A stretch of 64,000 nucleotides of DNA, from positions 62,001 to 126,000 of the forward strand of contig NZ_BMTT01000013.1 in the NCBI RefSeq assembly GCF_014649815.1. The letters are read 5' to 3'. Each line of letters starts with the position of its first letter. Position 1 is the stretch's first letter. Under the pieces are notes generated by a model. The model ran no database searches. It saw only the letters and a program-made list of their open reading frames with translations, and was not told the DNA's origin. Source of the DNA: Streptomyces mutabilis. GTDB taxonomy: Bacteria > Actinomycetota > Actinomycetes > Streptomycetales > Streptomycetaceae. Shown here one piece after another: positions 36,477 to 44,698 of the stretch. The translations under genes and the position numbers were made by a program.

Positions 36477-38065
36477 CCGGTGACCACCAGACACTGGCGC
36501 TGCTGCTGTTCAGCACGTTCGTCGCAGTCACGCTGGGGATCACGACGTGGGTGAGCCGCCATCGTCACGGGTCGGCGGAGGAGTTCTACGCGGGCGGCCG
36601 CTTGTTCTCCCCGATGGAGAATGGTTTTGCCATCGCCGGCGACTACATGTCGGCGGCGTCCTTCCTCGGCATCTCCGGGGTCATCGCCCTTTACGGCTAC
36701 GACGGCATGCTCTACTCGGTGGGCTTCCTGGTCGCCTGGCTCGTCGTGCTGTTCCTCGTCGCCGAACTGGTACGCAATTGCGGGAGGTTCACCCTCGCGG
36801 ACGTCGTGGCGGCACGGATGCGCGAGCGGCCGGTCCGGATCGCCGCCGGAACCTCCTCGGTCACCGTTTCCGTCATGTACCTGGTGGCACAGATGGTCGG
36901 CGCGGGCAGCCTGGTCGCCCTGCTGCTCGGCGGCACGAGCGAGGCGGCGCGGACCTGGACCGTCATCGGCGTCGGCGCCCTCATGGTGATCTACGTGTCG
37001 CTGGGCGGGATGCGGGCCACCACCTGGATCCAGATCGTGAAGGCGGTCCTGCTGCTCGGCGGCACCGTGGCTCTGACCACTCTGGTGCTTGTGCGCTTCC
37101 ACGGGGACCTCGACCGGCTGCTGCGCACGGCGGCCGAGCGCAGCGGTCACGGCGAGGCGTTCCTGGCCCCCGGGCTGGCGTACGGCGGGGACTGGACCTC
37201 GCGCTTCGACTTCATAAGCCTCGGGCTCGCCCTGGTGCTGGGCACGGCCGGACTGCCGCACATCCTGTCCCGCTTCTACACCGTGCCCACCGCCCGGGCC
37301 GCCAGGCGATCGGTCGTCTGGTCGATCGGCCTCATCGGAGGTTTCTACCTGATGGCGATCGTGCTCGGCTTCGGCGCTGCGGCCCTGGTCGGCACGGACG
37401 CGGTACGAGCCTCGAACGCCGCCGGGAACACGGCGGTCCCGCTGCTCGCCCTCGACCTGGGCGGTGGCGCGGGGTCCACGGGCGGCACGGTCCTGTTCGC
37501 GGTCGTGGCCGCCGTCGCGTTCGCCACCATCCTCGCGGTGGTCGCGGGCGTCACCCTGGCCTCCTCGGCATCCGTGGCCCACGACCTGTACGCGTCCCTG
37601 CGGCGCCGGGACGCCGAGCCGCGGGGCGAGGTCGCCGTGGCGCGCCTCGCCGCCGTCGGGATCGGTGCGGTGGCGATCGGTCTCGGTCTGCTCGCCCGCG
37701 ACCTCAACGTCGCGTTCCTGGTGGGCCTCGCCTTCGCCGTCGCCGCGTCCGCCAACCTGCCGGTGCTGCTCTACTCGCTGTTCTGGCGCGGCTTCACCAC
37801 GCGCGGCGCCGTGTGGGCCGTCTACGGGGGCCTGGTCCCCGCCGTGGTGCTCGTCCTGCTGTCGCCCGTGGTGTCGGGCGGTGAGCAGTCGCTGTTCCCG
37901 GGCGTCGACTTCCAGTACTTCCCGCTGCAGAATCCCGGTCTGGTGTCGATTCCGCTGGGTTTCCTGGCCGGGTGGATCGGCACGGTCACCTCACCCGAGG
38001 TTCCGGACGAGGCCAAGCACGCGGAGACGGAGGTGCGGTCCCTGACCGGGGCCGGGGCCGTGTAG
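36473..38065 (+). CDS. Sodium:solute symporter (ActP/MctC-like monocarboxylate or acetate permease)
   Basis: A 530-residue membrane protein with about 13 spans, of the SSS family. GSAEEFYAGGRLFSPMENGFAIAGDYMSAASFLGISG is the conserved N-terminal block with the sodium-site residues. MRATTWIQIVKAVLLLGGT, GTAGLPHILSRFYTV and FATILAVVAGVTLASSASVAHDLY also fit the ActP/MctC branch, which moves acetate, pyruvate or other short acids. It is translationally coupled to the DUF485 gene. The convergent CitA/CitB-type two-component pair begins 67 bp after the stop, so it may control this transporter in response to an external carboxylate; that is inference from position. Confidence 0.88.
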   Translation: MTGDHQTLALLLFSTFVAVTLGITTWVSRHRHGSAEEFYAGGRLFSPMENGFAIAGDYMSAASFLGISGVIALYGYDGMLYSVGFLVAWLVVLFLVAELVRNCGRFTLADVVAARMRERPVRIAAGTSSVTVSVMYLVAQMVGAGSLVALLLGGTSEAARTWTVIGVGALMVIYVSLGGMRATTWIQIVKAVLLLGGTVALTTLVLVRFHGDLDRLLRTAAERSGHGEAFLAPGLAYGGDWTSRFDFISLGLALVLGTAGLPHILSRFYTVPTARAARRSVVWSIGLIGGFYLMAIVLGFGAAALVGTDAVRASNAAGNTAVPLLALDLGGGAGSTGGTVLFAVVAAVAFATILAVVAGVTLASSASVAHDLYASLRRRDAEPRGEVAVARLAAVGIGAVAIGLGLLARDLNVAFLVGLAFAVAASANLPVLLYSLFWRGFTTRGAVWAVYGGLVPAVVLVLLSPVVSGGEQSLFPGVDFQYFPLQNPGLVSIPLGFLAGWIGTVTSPEVPDEAKHAETEVRSLTGAGAV

Positions 38066-38132
38066 GAGGCGGTGCCACCGCCCTTCCGCCACGGCGCTAC
38101 GACCCTCCCCGTCGGATCCTCCCCGCCCGTTC

Positions 38133-38813
38133 TCAGGCGCGGGTCGCCCACACGTAACGGTGCTCCGGACGGCCCGCGTCTCCGTACTTGAGGGTCAGTC
38201 TGGCCCGGCCCGTGCGCTCCAGGAGCTTCAGATAGCGCTGTGCCGTCTGGCGGCTCACCCCGGTCCGTTCGGCGATCTCCTGCGCGGAGAGCGCGCCGTC
38301 GGCCTTCATCAGGCACTGGCGAACCAGCTCGGCGGTGGTGGGGGAGTGCCCCTTGGGCAGTCCAGGCTCCGTGGGCGCCGACAGGGCACCGAATATCCGG
38401 TCCACCTCGGACTGCTCCGCCTCACCCCCGCCGTCGAGGGTGCGCCGCAGCTCCGCGTACGCCTCCAGCTTCGCGCGCAGCCCCGCGAAGGCGAACGGTT
38501 TCACCAGGTACTGCAGGGCCCCCTGGCGCATCGCCGCCTGGACGGTCGACACGTCCCGCGCCGCCGTCACCATGATCACGTCGGTCTGGTCGCCGCGGCG
38601 CCTCATCTCCCGGACGACCTCCAGGCCGGTACGGTCGGGAAGGTAGTGATCCAGCAGGATCAGGTCCAGGCGAGGCAGCGTGGCCACGCTCCGCAGGGCC
38701 TCCAGTGCGCTGTGCGCCTGGCCGGCGACGTGGAACCCCGGCACCTTCTCGACGTAGGCGGCGTTGACCCGCGCGACCCGCGTGTCGTCGTCCACGACCA
38801 GGACCTCGATCAT
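38133..38813 (-). CDS. CitB/DcuR-type response regulator
   Basis: A 226-residue response regulator. The receiver domain has acidic residues in VLVVDDDTRV, the phospho-accepting Asp in LILLDHYLPD, Thr/Ser in IMVTAARDV and Lys in YLVKPFAF. After a linker, the C-terminal helix-turn-helix (TTAELVRQCLMKADGALSAQEIA, GVSRQTAQRYLKLLERTGRARLTLKYG) is of the kind found in regulators of C4-dicarboxylate and citrate sensing systems. The ATG overlaps the stop of the sensor kinase gene (ATGA), so the two are coupled. Likely targets are the convergent symporter genes, or the citrate synthase genes nearby. Confidence 0.9.
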   Translation of the reverse strand: MIEVLVVDDDTRVARVNAAYVEKVPGFHVAGQAHSALEALRSVATLPRLDLILLDHYLPDRTGLEVVREMRRRGDQTDVIMVTAARDVSTVQAAMRQGALQYLVKPFAFAGLRAKLEAYAELRRTLDGGGEAEQSEVDRIFGALSAPTEPGLPKGHSPTTAELVRQCLMKADGALSAQEIAERTGVSRQTAQRYLKLLERTGRARLTLKYGDAGRPEHRYVWATRA

Positions 38814-40531
38814 CGGGACTCCTCCTCGGCAGCGGTGTTCACGTGGGCGGCGGCGACAGGGGCGGCGAGGGCGGGACTCGCGTCCGGTCCGGCCGGGCGC
38901 GGTTCGGCCAGGTCTCGTTCCGCCAGGGCCTCGGGCAGTACGACGACGAACTCCGCGCCACCGCCGGACGCCTCGCCGACGATGGCGCTGCCGCCTTGCC
39001 GCTCGGCCAGCCTGCGCACCAGCGACAGCCCGATGCCCCGCTGCCGGTGCGCCGGCGGCTCCTTCGTGGACCAGCCCGCCGTGAACACGAGTTCGCGGTG
39101 TTCCGCGGGGATGCCGGGCCCGGTGTCGCGCACCCGGAGCGTGGCCGTGCGCCCCCGCGCACGCAGTTCGACCTCCACGCGCGCGTGCGGCGTTCCCGCG
39201 ACGGCGTCGAGCGCGTTGTCGACCAGGTTGCCGACGATGGTGACGAGCCCCCGGGAGTCGACCAGACGATCCGGCAGCCGCGTCCTCTCCGACACCCACA
39301 GGGCGACTCCGCGTTCGGTCGCGACCGTCGCCTTGCCGACCAGCAGCGCCGCGAGGAGGGGGTCCTGGATCCGTTCCGTGATCTGCTCCGCGGTGACCCG
39401 GTGGTCGCCCACCACTTCGCCGACGAACTCCACGGCGTCGTCGTACATCTCCAGCTCCAGCAGCCCCAGCAGGGTGTGCATGCGGTTGGCGTGTTCGTGG
39501 TCCTGAGCGCGCAGGGCGTCGATCAGGCCGCGCGTCGAGTCCAGCTCCCGTCCGAGCTGTTCCAGCTCGGTACGGTCGCGCAGAGTGGCGACGGCGCCCC
39601 CGTCGTCGGTCGGCATCCGGTTGGCGACGAGAACCCGCTGGCCGCGCACGGTCAGCAGGTCGGTCCCGGTCACCCGGCCGGCCAGGACATCGGCCGTCCG
39701 TCCCGCGCCCAGCGCCTCGCCGGGGGAGAGGCCGACGGCCTCCCCGCCGATGCCCAGCAGGCGCTGCGCCTCGTCGTTGAGCAGGCGCACCCGGCCGCCC
39801 CGGTCCAGGGCGACGACGCCCTCCCGGATGCCGTGCAGCATCGCCTCGCGCTCCGCCAGCAGCCCCGCGATGTCCGAGAAGGCCAGGTCCCGTGTCTGCC
39901 GCTGCACCCGGCGCGAGATGAGCCAGGCGGCCAGCGCGCCGACGGCCAGGGCGCCGCCGGCGTACGCGAACAGCCCGGGGATGGCGTGGATCAGCCGGGC
40001 CCGGACACTGTCGTACGCGATGCCGACCGACACCGCGCCGACGATGGCGCCCCCACCGTCGCGCAGCGGCACCTTGCCGCGCGCGGAGCGGCCCAGTGTG
40101 CCGTAGTCGATCTCCATGACCTCGCGGCCGGCCAGGGCCTGCCCGGGGTCGGTCGAGACGGTCTCACCGACCCGCTCCGGGTCGGTGTGCGACCAGCGCA
40201 CGCCCCGCCGGTCCATCACGACGACGTACTCGGCCTCGGTGGCCGCACGGATCCGCTCCGACTCCCGCTGCACCGGGCCGTCCGCGGTCGGCGGGGTGTC
40301 ACGCAGGTCCCGGATGATCTGCCGCTGCTGGGCCGTGGTCTGCGCGATGGCGAGGGCTCGCCGCATCGCCTGGTCGTCCAGCTGGTCGCCGAGCGGCGCC
40401 AGGAAGAGCCCGGTCGCGAGCACGGCGACCCCCGCGGCGATCGCCAGCTGCATCAGCAGGATCTGCGAGAACACCCGCCGCGGCAGGCCGAGGCGCAGGC
40501 GGCGGGCGGGGGGAGTGGAGCTCATACCCAT
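38810..40531 (-). CDS. CitA/DcuS-type sensor histidine kinase
   Basis: A 573-residue membrane sensor. Near the N-terminus are an anchor (QILLMQLAIAAGVAVLATGLFLA) and an extracytoplasmic PDC/PAS-type sensor of about 130 residues. A second span (GLFAYAGGALAVGALAAWLIS) is followed by a cytoplasmic PAS domain (MLHGIREGVVALDRGGRVRLLNDEA). The histidine box ALRAQDHEHANRMHTLLGLLEL and the ATPase motifs NLVDNALDAV, DTGPGIP and GIGLSLVRRLAERQGG complete it. This layout is that of CitA/DcuS kinases, which sense citrate or C4-dicarboxylates outside the cell. The start could be ATG 40531 or 40525; neither has a clear ribosome site. A 197-bp gap separates it from the iron-box gene upstream. Confidence 0.9.
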   Translation of the reverse strand: MGMSSTPPARRLRLGLPRRVFSQILLMQLAIAAGVAVLATGLFLAPLGDQLDDQAMRRALAIAQTTAQQRQIIRDLRDTPPTADGPVQRESERIRAATEAEYVVVMDRRGVRWSHTDPERVGETVSTDPGQALAGREVMEIDYGTLGRSARGKVPLRDGGGAIVGAVSVGIAYDSVRARLIHAIPGLFAYAGGALAVGALAAWLISRRVQRQTRDLAFSDIAGLLAEREAMLHGIREGVVALDRGGRVRLLNDEAQRLLGIGGEAVGLSPGEALGAGRTADVLAGRVTGTDLLTVRGQRVLVANRMPTDDGGAVATLRDRTELEQLGRELDSTRGLIDALRAQDHEHANRMHTLLGLLELEMYDDAVEFVGEVVGDHRVTAEQITERIQDPLLAALLVGKATVATERGVALWVSERTRLPDRLVDSRGLVTIVGNLVDNALDAVAGTPHARVEVELRARGRTATLRVRDTGPGIPAEHRELVFTAGWSTKEPPAHRQRGIGLSLVRRLAERQGGSAIVGEASGGGAEFVVVLPEALAERDLAEPRPAGPDASPALAAPVAAAHVNTAAEEESR

Positions 40532-40728
40532 GAAGGTACGTGGCAGGTGAGGGCAGGCCGTAGAGGGGTGTGGCGCGGATTTCCTGATCGTCGCGGAGGG
40601 GCAGGTGCAGGTGCGGGTGCAGACGGAGGTGGTGGCGGAGAGGGCGACGGTGCCGGGGCTGAGCATCGCCTCCGGAGCCGCAGGGGTGCCGGACCGGACC
40701 CCGCGCGGCCGTAGCTCCGGTGCGACGG

Positions 40729-41673
40729 TCAGCTTGCGAGCGCCGCCGTCACCGAGAGTTCGCGCACCGCGGTGACCTCCATGCGGGCCGGCGAGGCGAG
40801 CACCGACGCCCCGCAGCTGTCCGGACGGGGCGGAGCCGACGCGCCCTGTGCGACGCGGACCCGCCAGTGCCGGCCGTCGGCGTGGGTCACCGTCAGCTCC
40901 CAGCGCGGAGCGGCGCCGTCCGTCCGTACGACGGTCAGCGCCTGGGCCGCGTCCTCGCCCACGGCCGAGCGCACGGCCAGCTCGGCGGCCTGGCCGGGGC
41001 GCTCCCACGCGGTGTTCCCGCGGCACCCCTCGACGACGATGCGGCCCTCGCGCGCACCGTGCATGATCTCCTTGACGGAGTGGGCCTGGACCCGGCCGTA
41101 CGCGTACCCGTGAGGCAGCACGAGCACCGTGGGTGAGAAGCGGTGACCACCCAGATGGGTGACCTCCCAGACGCCCTCGGCTCCGGACGCGGCGAGCTCT
41201 GCGGCCAGCGGCCGGCCGAGGAGCGCACAGCACCGGTCCCGCTTGCCGTTGGTGCAGACGAGGACGAGCGGATCACCCTCGTGCGGTCCACCGCCGAGCA
41301 CCGAGTCGAAGGTACGGCGATCACCCCTGCCCAGCGCGGCGAAATCGAGGCCGAGCAGCCGGCGCGGGTCGGTGAGTACGGCGGTGCCCAGCCACACGTT
41401 CCCTGGGGTGGTGTGGGCCGCGTACACCCGGCGCTCCGCGGCGGTGCCCCGGTCCGCGTGGCGGCCGGGGCGGCGGATGAGGGCGACGCGTACGTCGGTC
41501 CCCTTCATCGCGGCCTTCAGAGCGCGCCCGATCTCCGGATCCAGATGGCTCGACGTGAGCGCCTCGGCGCCCCACGGGCCGGGCTGCTCGAGCAGCAACC
41601 AGGTCCTCGCGACCGGTGCGGTGCCCGCAACGGGCTCGTCGAGGTCCCGGGAGACGGTTGAGCACGTACTCAC
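40729..41673 (-). CDS. Sucrase/ferredoxin-like (thioredoxin-fold) iron-regulated protein
   Basis: A 314-residue protein of the Suc_Fer-like family, with a thioredoxin-like [2Fe-2S] ferredoxin fold. Cysteines in LVCTNGKRDRCCALLGRPLA and in DSCGA, with WEVTHLGGHRFSPTVLVLPHGYAYGRV, match the family; the cysteines may bind a 2Fe-2S cluster. N-terminal residues resemble the start CSTVSRDLDEPVAGTA. The molecular role is unproven; reduction of ferric siderophores would fit its control. An almost perfect DmdR/DtxR iron box overlaps the -10 element (TAGGCT, 41686-41681) and touches the GTG start, so the gene is probably leaderless and induced by iron lack. No obvious cotranscribed partner, although the two-component genes follow. 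Confidence 0.85.
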   Translation of the reverse strand: MSTCSTVSRDLDEPVAGTAPVARTWLLLEQPGPWGAEALTSSHLDPEIGRALKAAMKGTDVRVALIRRPGRHADRGTAAERRVYAAHTTPGNVWLGTAVLTDPRRLLGLDFAALGRGDRRTFDSVLGGGPHEGDPLVLVCTNGKRDRCCALLGRPLAAELAASGAEGVWEVTHLGGHRFSPTVLVLPHGYAYGRVQAHSVKEIMHGAREGRIVVEGCRGNTAWERPGQAAELAVRSAVGEDAAQALTVVRTDGAAPRWELTVTHADGRHWRVRVAQGASAPPRPDSCGASVLASPARMEVTAVRELSVTAALAS

Positions 41674-41692
41674 AGAGGTGAGCCTAACCTGA
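41674..41692 (-). promoter_or_regulatory. Iron box (DmdR1/DtxR-type operator)
   Basis: Read on the minus strand, TCAGGTTAGGCTCACCTCT matches 16 of 19 bases of the Streptomyces iron-box consensus TTAGGTTAGGCTCACCTAA; the core AGGTTAGGCTCACCT is exact. It overlaps the -10 hexamer TAGGCT and ends at the start codon of the Suc_Fer-like gene, a classic position for iron-dependent repression. Confidence 0.85.
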
Positions 41693-41727
41693 CTTGTGCC
41701 GTGGCGACTTCCAACCGCGCTCGGGCA

Positions 41728-42996
41728 CTACTCCGGTAGTGGCTGCGGCGGTCTGGGGCCGGAGTAGAGTCCGCTCGGGCGCATGCGCAGCGGACGCTCC
41801 CCGTATTCCTCCAGCGCGTGCGCGATCCAGCCCGCCGTACGGGCGACGGCGAAGATCGTCTCGGCCGCGCTGGAGGCCATGCCGGAGGACGCGGTGAGCA
41901 CTCCGAGCGCCAGATCGACGTTGGCGTGCAGCGGGGTGTGGCGGGCGGCGGTCGTCTGGACGTCGCGGGCCGCCGCGAGGGCGGGGGCCGCCCGGGGGAT
42001 GTCCTCCAGGAGGGCGAAGAGCGCACGCGCGCGCGGGTCCTCGCCGGCATAGAGGCGATGACCGAGTCCGGGAACGCGGCGACCCGCTCGCAGCTCCTCC
42101 GCGATCACCGGCGCCGCGCTCCCCTGGTCGAGTACCTCCAGCAGCATCCGGTGGGCGAGCCCACCCGCCGCGCCGTGCAGCGGTCCCTCGATCACGCCGA
42201 GGCCGGCCGACACGGCGGCATAGGCGTGCGCCCGGGCCGACGCGGCCACGCGCACGGCGAGCGTGGAGGCGGCCAGGTCGTGGTCGACGAGCAGCGAGAG
42301 CGCCGTGTCGAGAGCGTGCAGCGACGCCTCGTCCGCGGGGTGTCCGCTGAGCCGTGTCCACAGACGATGGGCGAGCGGCCCCCGATCGTGGCCGACCCGC
42401 CGTACCGGGGGAAGGGCGGCGACGAGGGTGGGGATGAGGGTGCGGGCGGTGCCCAGCACGGCTTCCTCGGACAGGTCGAAGCGGAGCGGGTCCGCGGCCG
42501 CGGCGGCGATGGCGGCGACGCGCAGGCGGTCGGCGGGCCCCGCGTGCTCGGGCAGGGCGTCGACGGCTCGCCGGGCGGCCGCCACGGAGGCCTCTGGCGC
42601 GGTGAACGAGATGCCGGGCCGCATCCGGCCCGTCCACAGCCACTCGGCGACCTCCTCGTAGCTGTGGCGCGCGGCGAGTTCCACCGCGTCGACGCCCCGG
42701 AGGTAGAACCGGTCCTTCTCGATGAGCGTGATGCGCGTGCGGACGGCCGGCTCGTGGCCGGAGGGCGGGACCGTGCCGCTGTCGCGCCGGTTGCGGCGGG
42801 CGAGCGCACGCACCTCCTCCGCGTCGAAGGTGCTGCCCCGGCCGCCGGGCGTGCGCCGGCTGCCGAGCAGGCCGCGACTGACGTAGGCGTAGACGGTCTC
42901 GGGCTTCACGCCGAGCTGTTCGGCCGCCTCCCTGGTGGTCAGGCGGCGCTCGCCGTCGGTGGGGCGGACGGGTTCTTGATCGCGCATGGGGGTCAC
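41728..42996 (-). CDS. Citrate synthase-like protein with N-terminal helix-turn-helix
   Basis: A 422-residue fusion. Residues 19-70 are a MerR/excisionase-type DNA-binding domain (RLTTREAAEQLGVKPETVYA, YVSRGLLGSRRTP with a basic wing). Residues about 80-422 are a citrate synthase fold: IEGPLHGAAGGLAH, VPGLGHRLYAGEDPRA and LHANVDLALGVL carry the two histidines and the aspartate of the citrate synthase triad, so catalysis may be intact. GTG 42996 is chosen for GGAG 8 nt upstream; ATG 42987 is possible. A perfect AT-rich 21-bp palindrome fills the spacer of its likely promoter. Together with the divergent second citrate synthase this suggests an autoregulator that may sense acetyl-CoA, oxaloacetate or citrate. 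Confidence 0.85.
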   Translation of the reverse strand: MTPMRDQEPVRPTDGERRLTTREAAEQLGVKPETVYAYVSRGLLGSRRTPGGRGSTFDAEEVRALARRNRRDSGTVPPSGHEPAVRTRITLIEKDRFYLRGVDAVELAARHSYEEVAEWLWTGRMRPGISFTAPEASVAAARRAVDALPEHAGPADRLRVAAIAAAAADPLRFDLSEEAVLGTARTLIPTLVAALPPVRRVGHDRGPLAHRLWTRLSGHPADEASLHALDTALSLLVDHDLAASTLAVRVAASARAHAYAAVSAGLGVIEGPLHGAAGGLAHRMLLEVLDQGSAAPVIAEELRAGRRVPGLGHRLYAGEDPRARALFALLEDIPRAAPALAAARDVQTTAARHTPLHANVDLALGVLTASSGMASSAAETIFAVARTAGWIAHALEEYGERPLRMRPSGLYSGPRPPQPLPE

Positions 42997-43022
42997 CGTA
43001 TCGACTCCGGGGCCTGGACTTG

Positions 43023-43053
43023 ATCGTAATATTGATTCAATCAATATTGACAA
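43023..43053 (-). promoter_or_regulatory. 21-bp AT-rich palindrome within the divergent citrate synthase promoter
   Basis: AATATTGATT (43028-43037), a central C, and AATCAATATT (43039-43048) form a perfect palindrome, striking in DNA of over 70% GC. On the minus strand it fills the spacer between -35-like TTGTCA (43053-43048) and -10-like TACGAT (43028-43023), 19 bp apart, for the helix-turn-helix citrate synthase gene. On the plus strand it overlaps TTGACA (43047-43052), a possible -35 for the other citrate synthase. A protein bound here could block both promoters. Confidence 0.8.
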
Positions 43054-43101
43054 GGAATGCATCAACTATGGACAGTACACTCAAGTCCCAGGGAGGTAAT
43101 C

Positions 43102-44274
43102 GTGACCGTGAACAGAACCGCGCCCGCCACCGAGACGGTGGAGGTGCCGCGAGGGCTCGCGGGTGCCGTGGTGGCCGACACCGAGGTCGGTGACGTACGA
43201 GGGCTGGAGGGCTTCTATCACTACCGCCAGTACTCGGCCGTCGAGCTCGCGCAGCGCCGGAGCTTCGAGGACGTCTGGCATCTCCTGGTCCACGGCGAGC
43301 TGCCGGACGCGCGGCGTGGTGCCGCGTTCGCCGCCGAGACCGCGGCGCTGCGGCGGCTCCCCGGGACGGTGCGCTCGGCACTTCCCGCCATCGCGGCCTC
43401 CGGCGGGCCCTCCGGCCCCCTCGCCGGCATGCGCACCGCCCTGTCGCTGCTGGGCGCCGCCCAGGGCTTCGAACCCGTCTACGACTTGTCCGACGAGCAG
43501 CGCCGCCAGGACACGCTGGTGGCCGCCGCAGCCGTGCCGACGCTGCTCACCGCGCTGTACCGGCTGGGACGCGGGCTCGAACCGGTGGAGCCCCGCGAGG
43601 ACCTTTCGTACGCCGCCAACTACCTCTACATGCTGACCGGTTCGGAGCCGGACCGGGAGCGGGCCCGGGCGGTCGAGCAGTACTTGATCTCCACCATCGA
43701 CCACGGGTTCAACGCGTCGACGTTCACCGCTCGGGTCATCGCTTCGACGGGGGCGGACGTCGCGGCCTGCCTGACCGGGGCGGTGGCGGCCCTGTCCGGC
43801 CCGCTGCACGGAGGGGCGCCCAGCCGGGCGCTGGACACCCTGGACGCGATCGGCACCCCCGACCGCATCGACTCCTGGATCCGCGAGTGGGTGCTCGCCG
43901 GTGACCGCATCATGGGCTTCGGCCACGCCGTCTACCGCACGGAGGATCCACGCTCGCGGATGCTCCGTGAGGTGGCGCGGCGGTTCGGCGGGGCGCGCGT
44001 GGAGTTCGCCGTCGAGGTGGAGCGACAGGTGGAGGCGATCCTCGCGGAGTTGAAACCGGGGCGCGACCTGCACACGAACGTCGAGTTCTACGCGGGCGTG
44101 GTCATGGAACTGTGCGGCCTGCCGCGCGAGATGTTCACGCCGACGTTCGCGGCGGCGCGGGTGGTGGGCTGGAGCGCGAACATCCTGGAGCAGGCGCGGG
44201 ACTCGAAGATCATTCGCCCTGCGGCGCGGTACGTGGGGCCTCAGGCACCGGTCGGGGTGCCCGCGGCAGTCTGA
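43102..44274 (+). CDS. Citrate synthase / 2-methylcitrate synthase family protein
   Basis: A 390-residue citrate synthase family enzyme, condensing oxaloacetate with acetyl-CoA or propionyl-CoA. GLEGFYHYRQYSAVELA, SYAANYLYMLTG, LSGPLHGGAPSRAL (first catalytic His) and IMGFGHAVYRTEDPRS (second His) are clear. The third catalytic position reads LHTNVEFYAGVVMEL, with glutamate where E. coli citrate synthase has aspartate (NVDFYSG). This may be normal for the subgroup or may alter activity. GTG 43102 has GGGAGG 5 nt upstream. It is divergent from the helix-turn-helix citrate synthase across 105 bp, with a shared palindrome. Confidence 0.88.
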   Translation: MTVNRTAPATETVEVPRGLAGAVVADTEVGDVRGLEGFYHYRQYSAVELAQRRSFEDVWHLLVHGELPDARRGAAFAAETAALRRLPGTVRSALPAIAASGGPSGPLAGMRTALSLLGAAQGFEPVYDLSDEQRRQDTLVAAAAVPTLLTALYRLGRGLEPVEPREDLSYAANYLYMLTGSEPDRERARAVEQYLISTIDHGFNASTFTARVIASTGADVAACLTGAVAALSGPLHGGAPSRALDTLDAIGTPDRIDSWIREWVLAGDRIMGFGHAVYRTEDPRSRMLREVARRFGGARVEFAVEVERQVEAILAELKPGRDLHTNVEFYAGVVMELCGLPREMFTPTFAAARVVGWSANILEQARDSKIIRPAARYVGPQAPVGVPAAV

Positions 44275-44412
44275 GCATGCGAGCGGCCTGGTGCGTTCGG
44301 GCGCCAGGCCTCATCGGTGGGGCGTCGAGCGGGGACGGGGCGCCGGGCTGCTCGGCGGTGGGGGCTTCCGGCGCGGCGACGGTGGACGCGGCCGGAGACG
44401 TGGGCGGTGCCC

Positions 44413-44577
44413 TCAGGCGTCGGGTATGTCGGCCTTGGCGCGAAGCAGGGTTCCCCGGCTGACGGCGACGATGCGTTCGTAGCCGGCGCGGGCGGCGTCG
44501 GCGGGCAGTTCCCCCTCCAGCGCCTCGGTGGCCTCGGTGCCGATCACGGCGAAGTTGCCGTCGCTCGGTTCGAACAC
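44413..44577 (-). CDS. Small conserved hypothetical protein (start uncertain)
   Basis: A short frame ending DADIPDA-like, with VFEPSDGNFAVIGTEATEAL, EGELPADAARAGYERIVAVS and RGTLLRAKADIPDA. From memory, Streptomyces genomes carry a small protein with the start STCPDVFELxDGDFAVIG at a similar place. Here the same frame also encodes GSTCPD just before, but no ATG, GTG or TTG with a ribosome site is found there; GTG 44577 would start inside the conserved part. The gene may use a non-standard start, or its 5' end may be damaged. Function unknown. It is divergent from the CobW gene. Confidence 0.5.
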   Translation of the reverse strand: MFEPSDGNFAVIGTEATEALEGELPADAARAGYERIVAVSRGTLLRAKADIPDA

Positions 44578-44698
44578 GTCGGGGCACGTGGATCCCAGTG
44601 CCGACGGCGTCGGCTCGTATCCTGAGCAGGCAATGCCGTACGTGGGTGTACGCCTTGCCACGGGCCGGCGTACGCGTGGTGGAGAGAGAGGTCGCACG

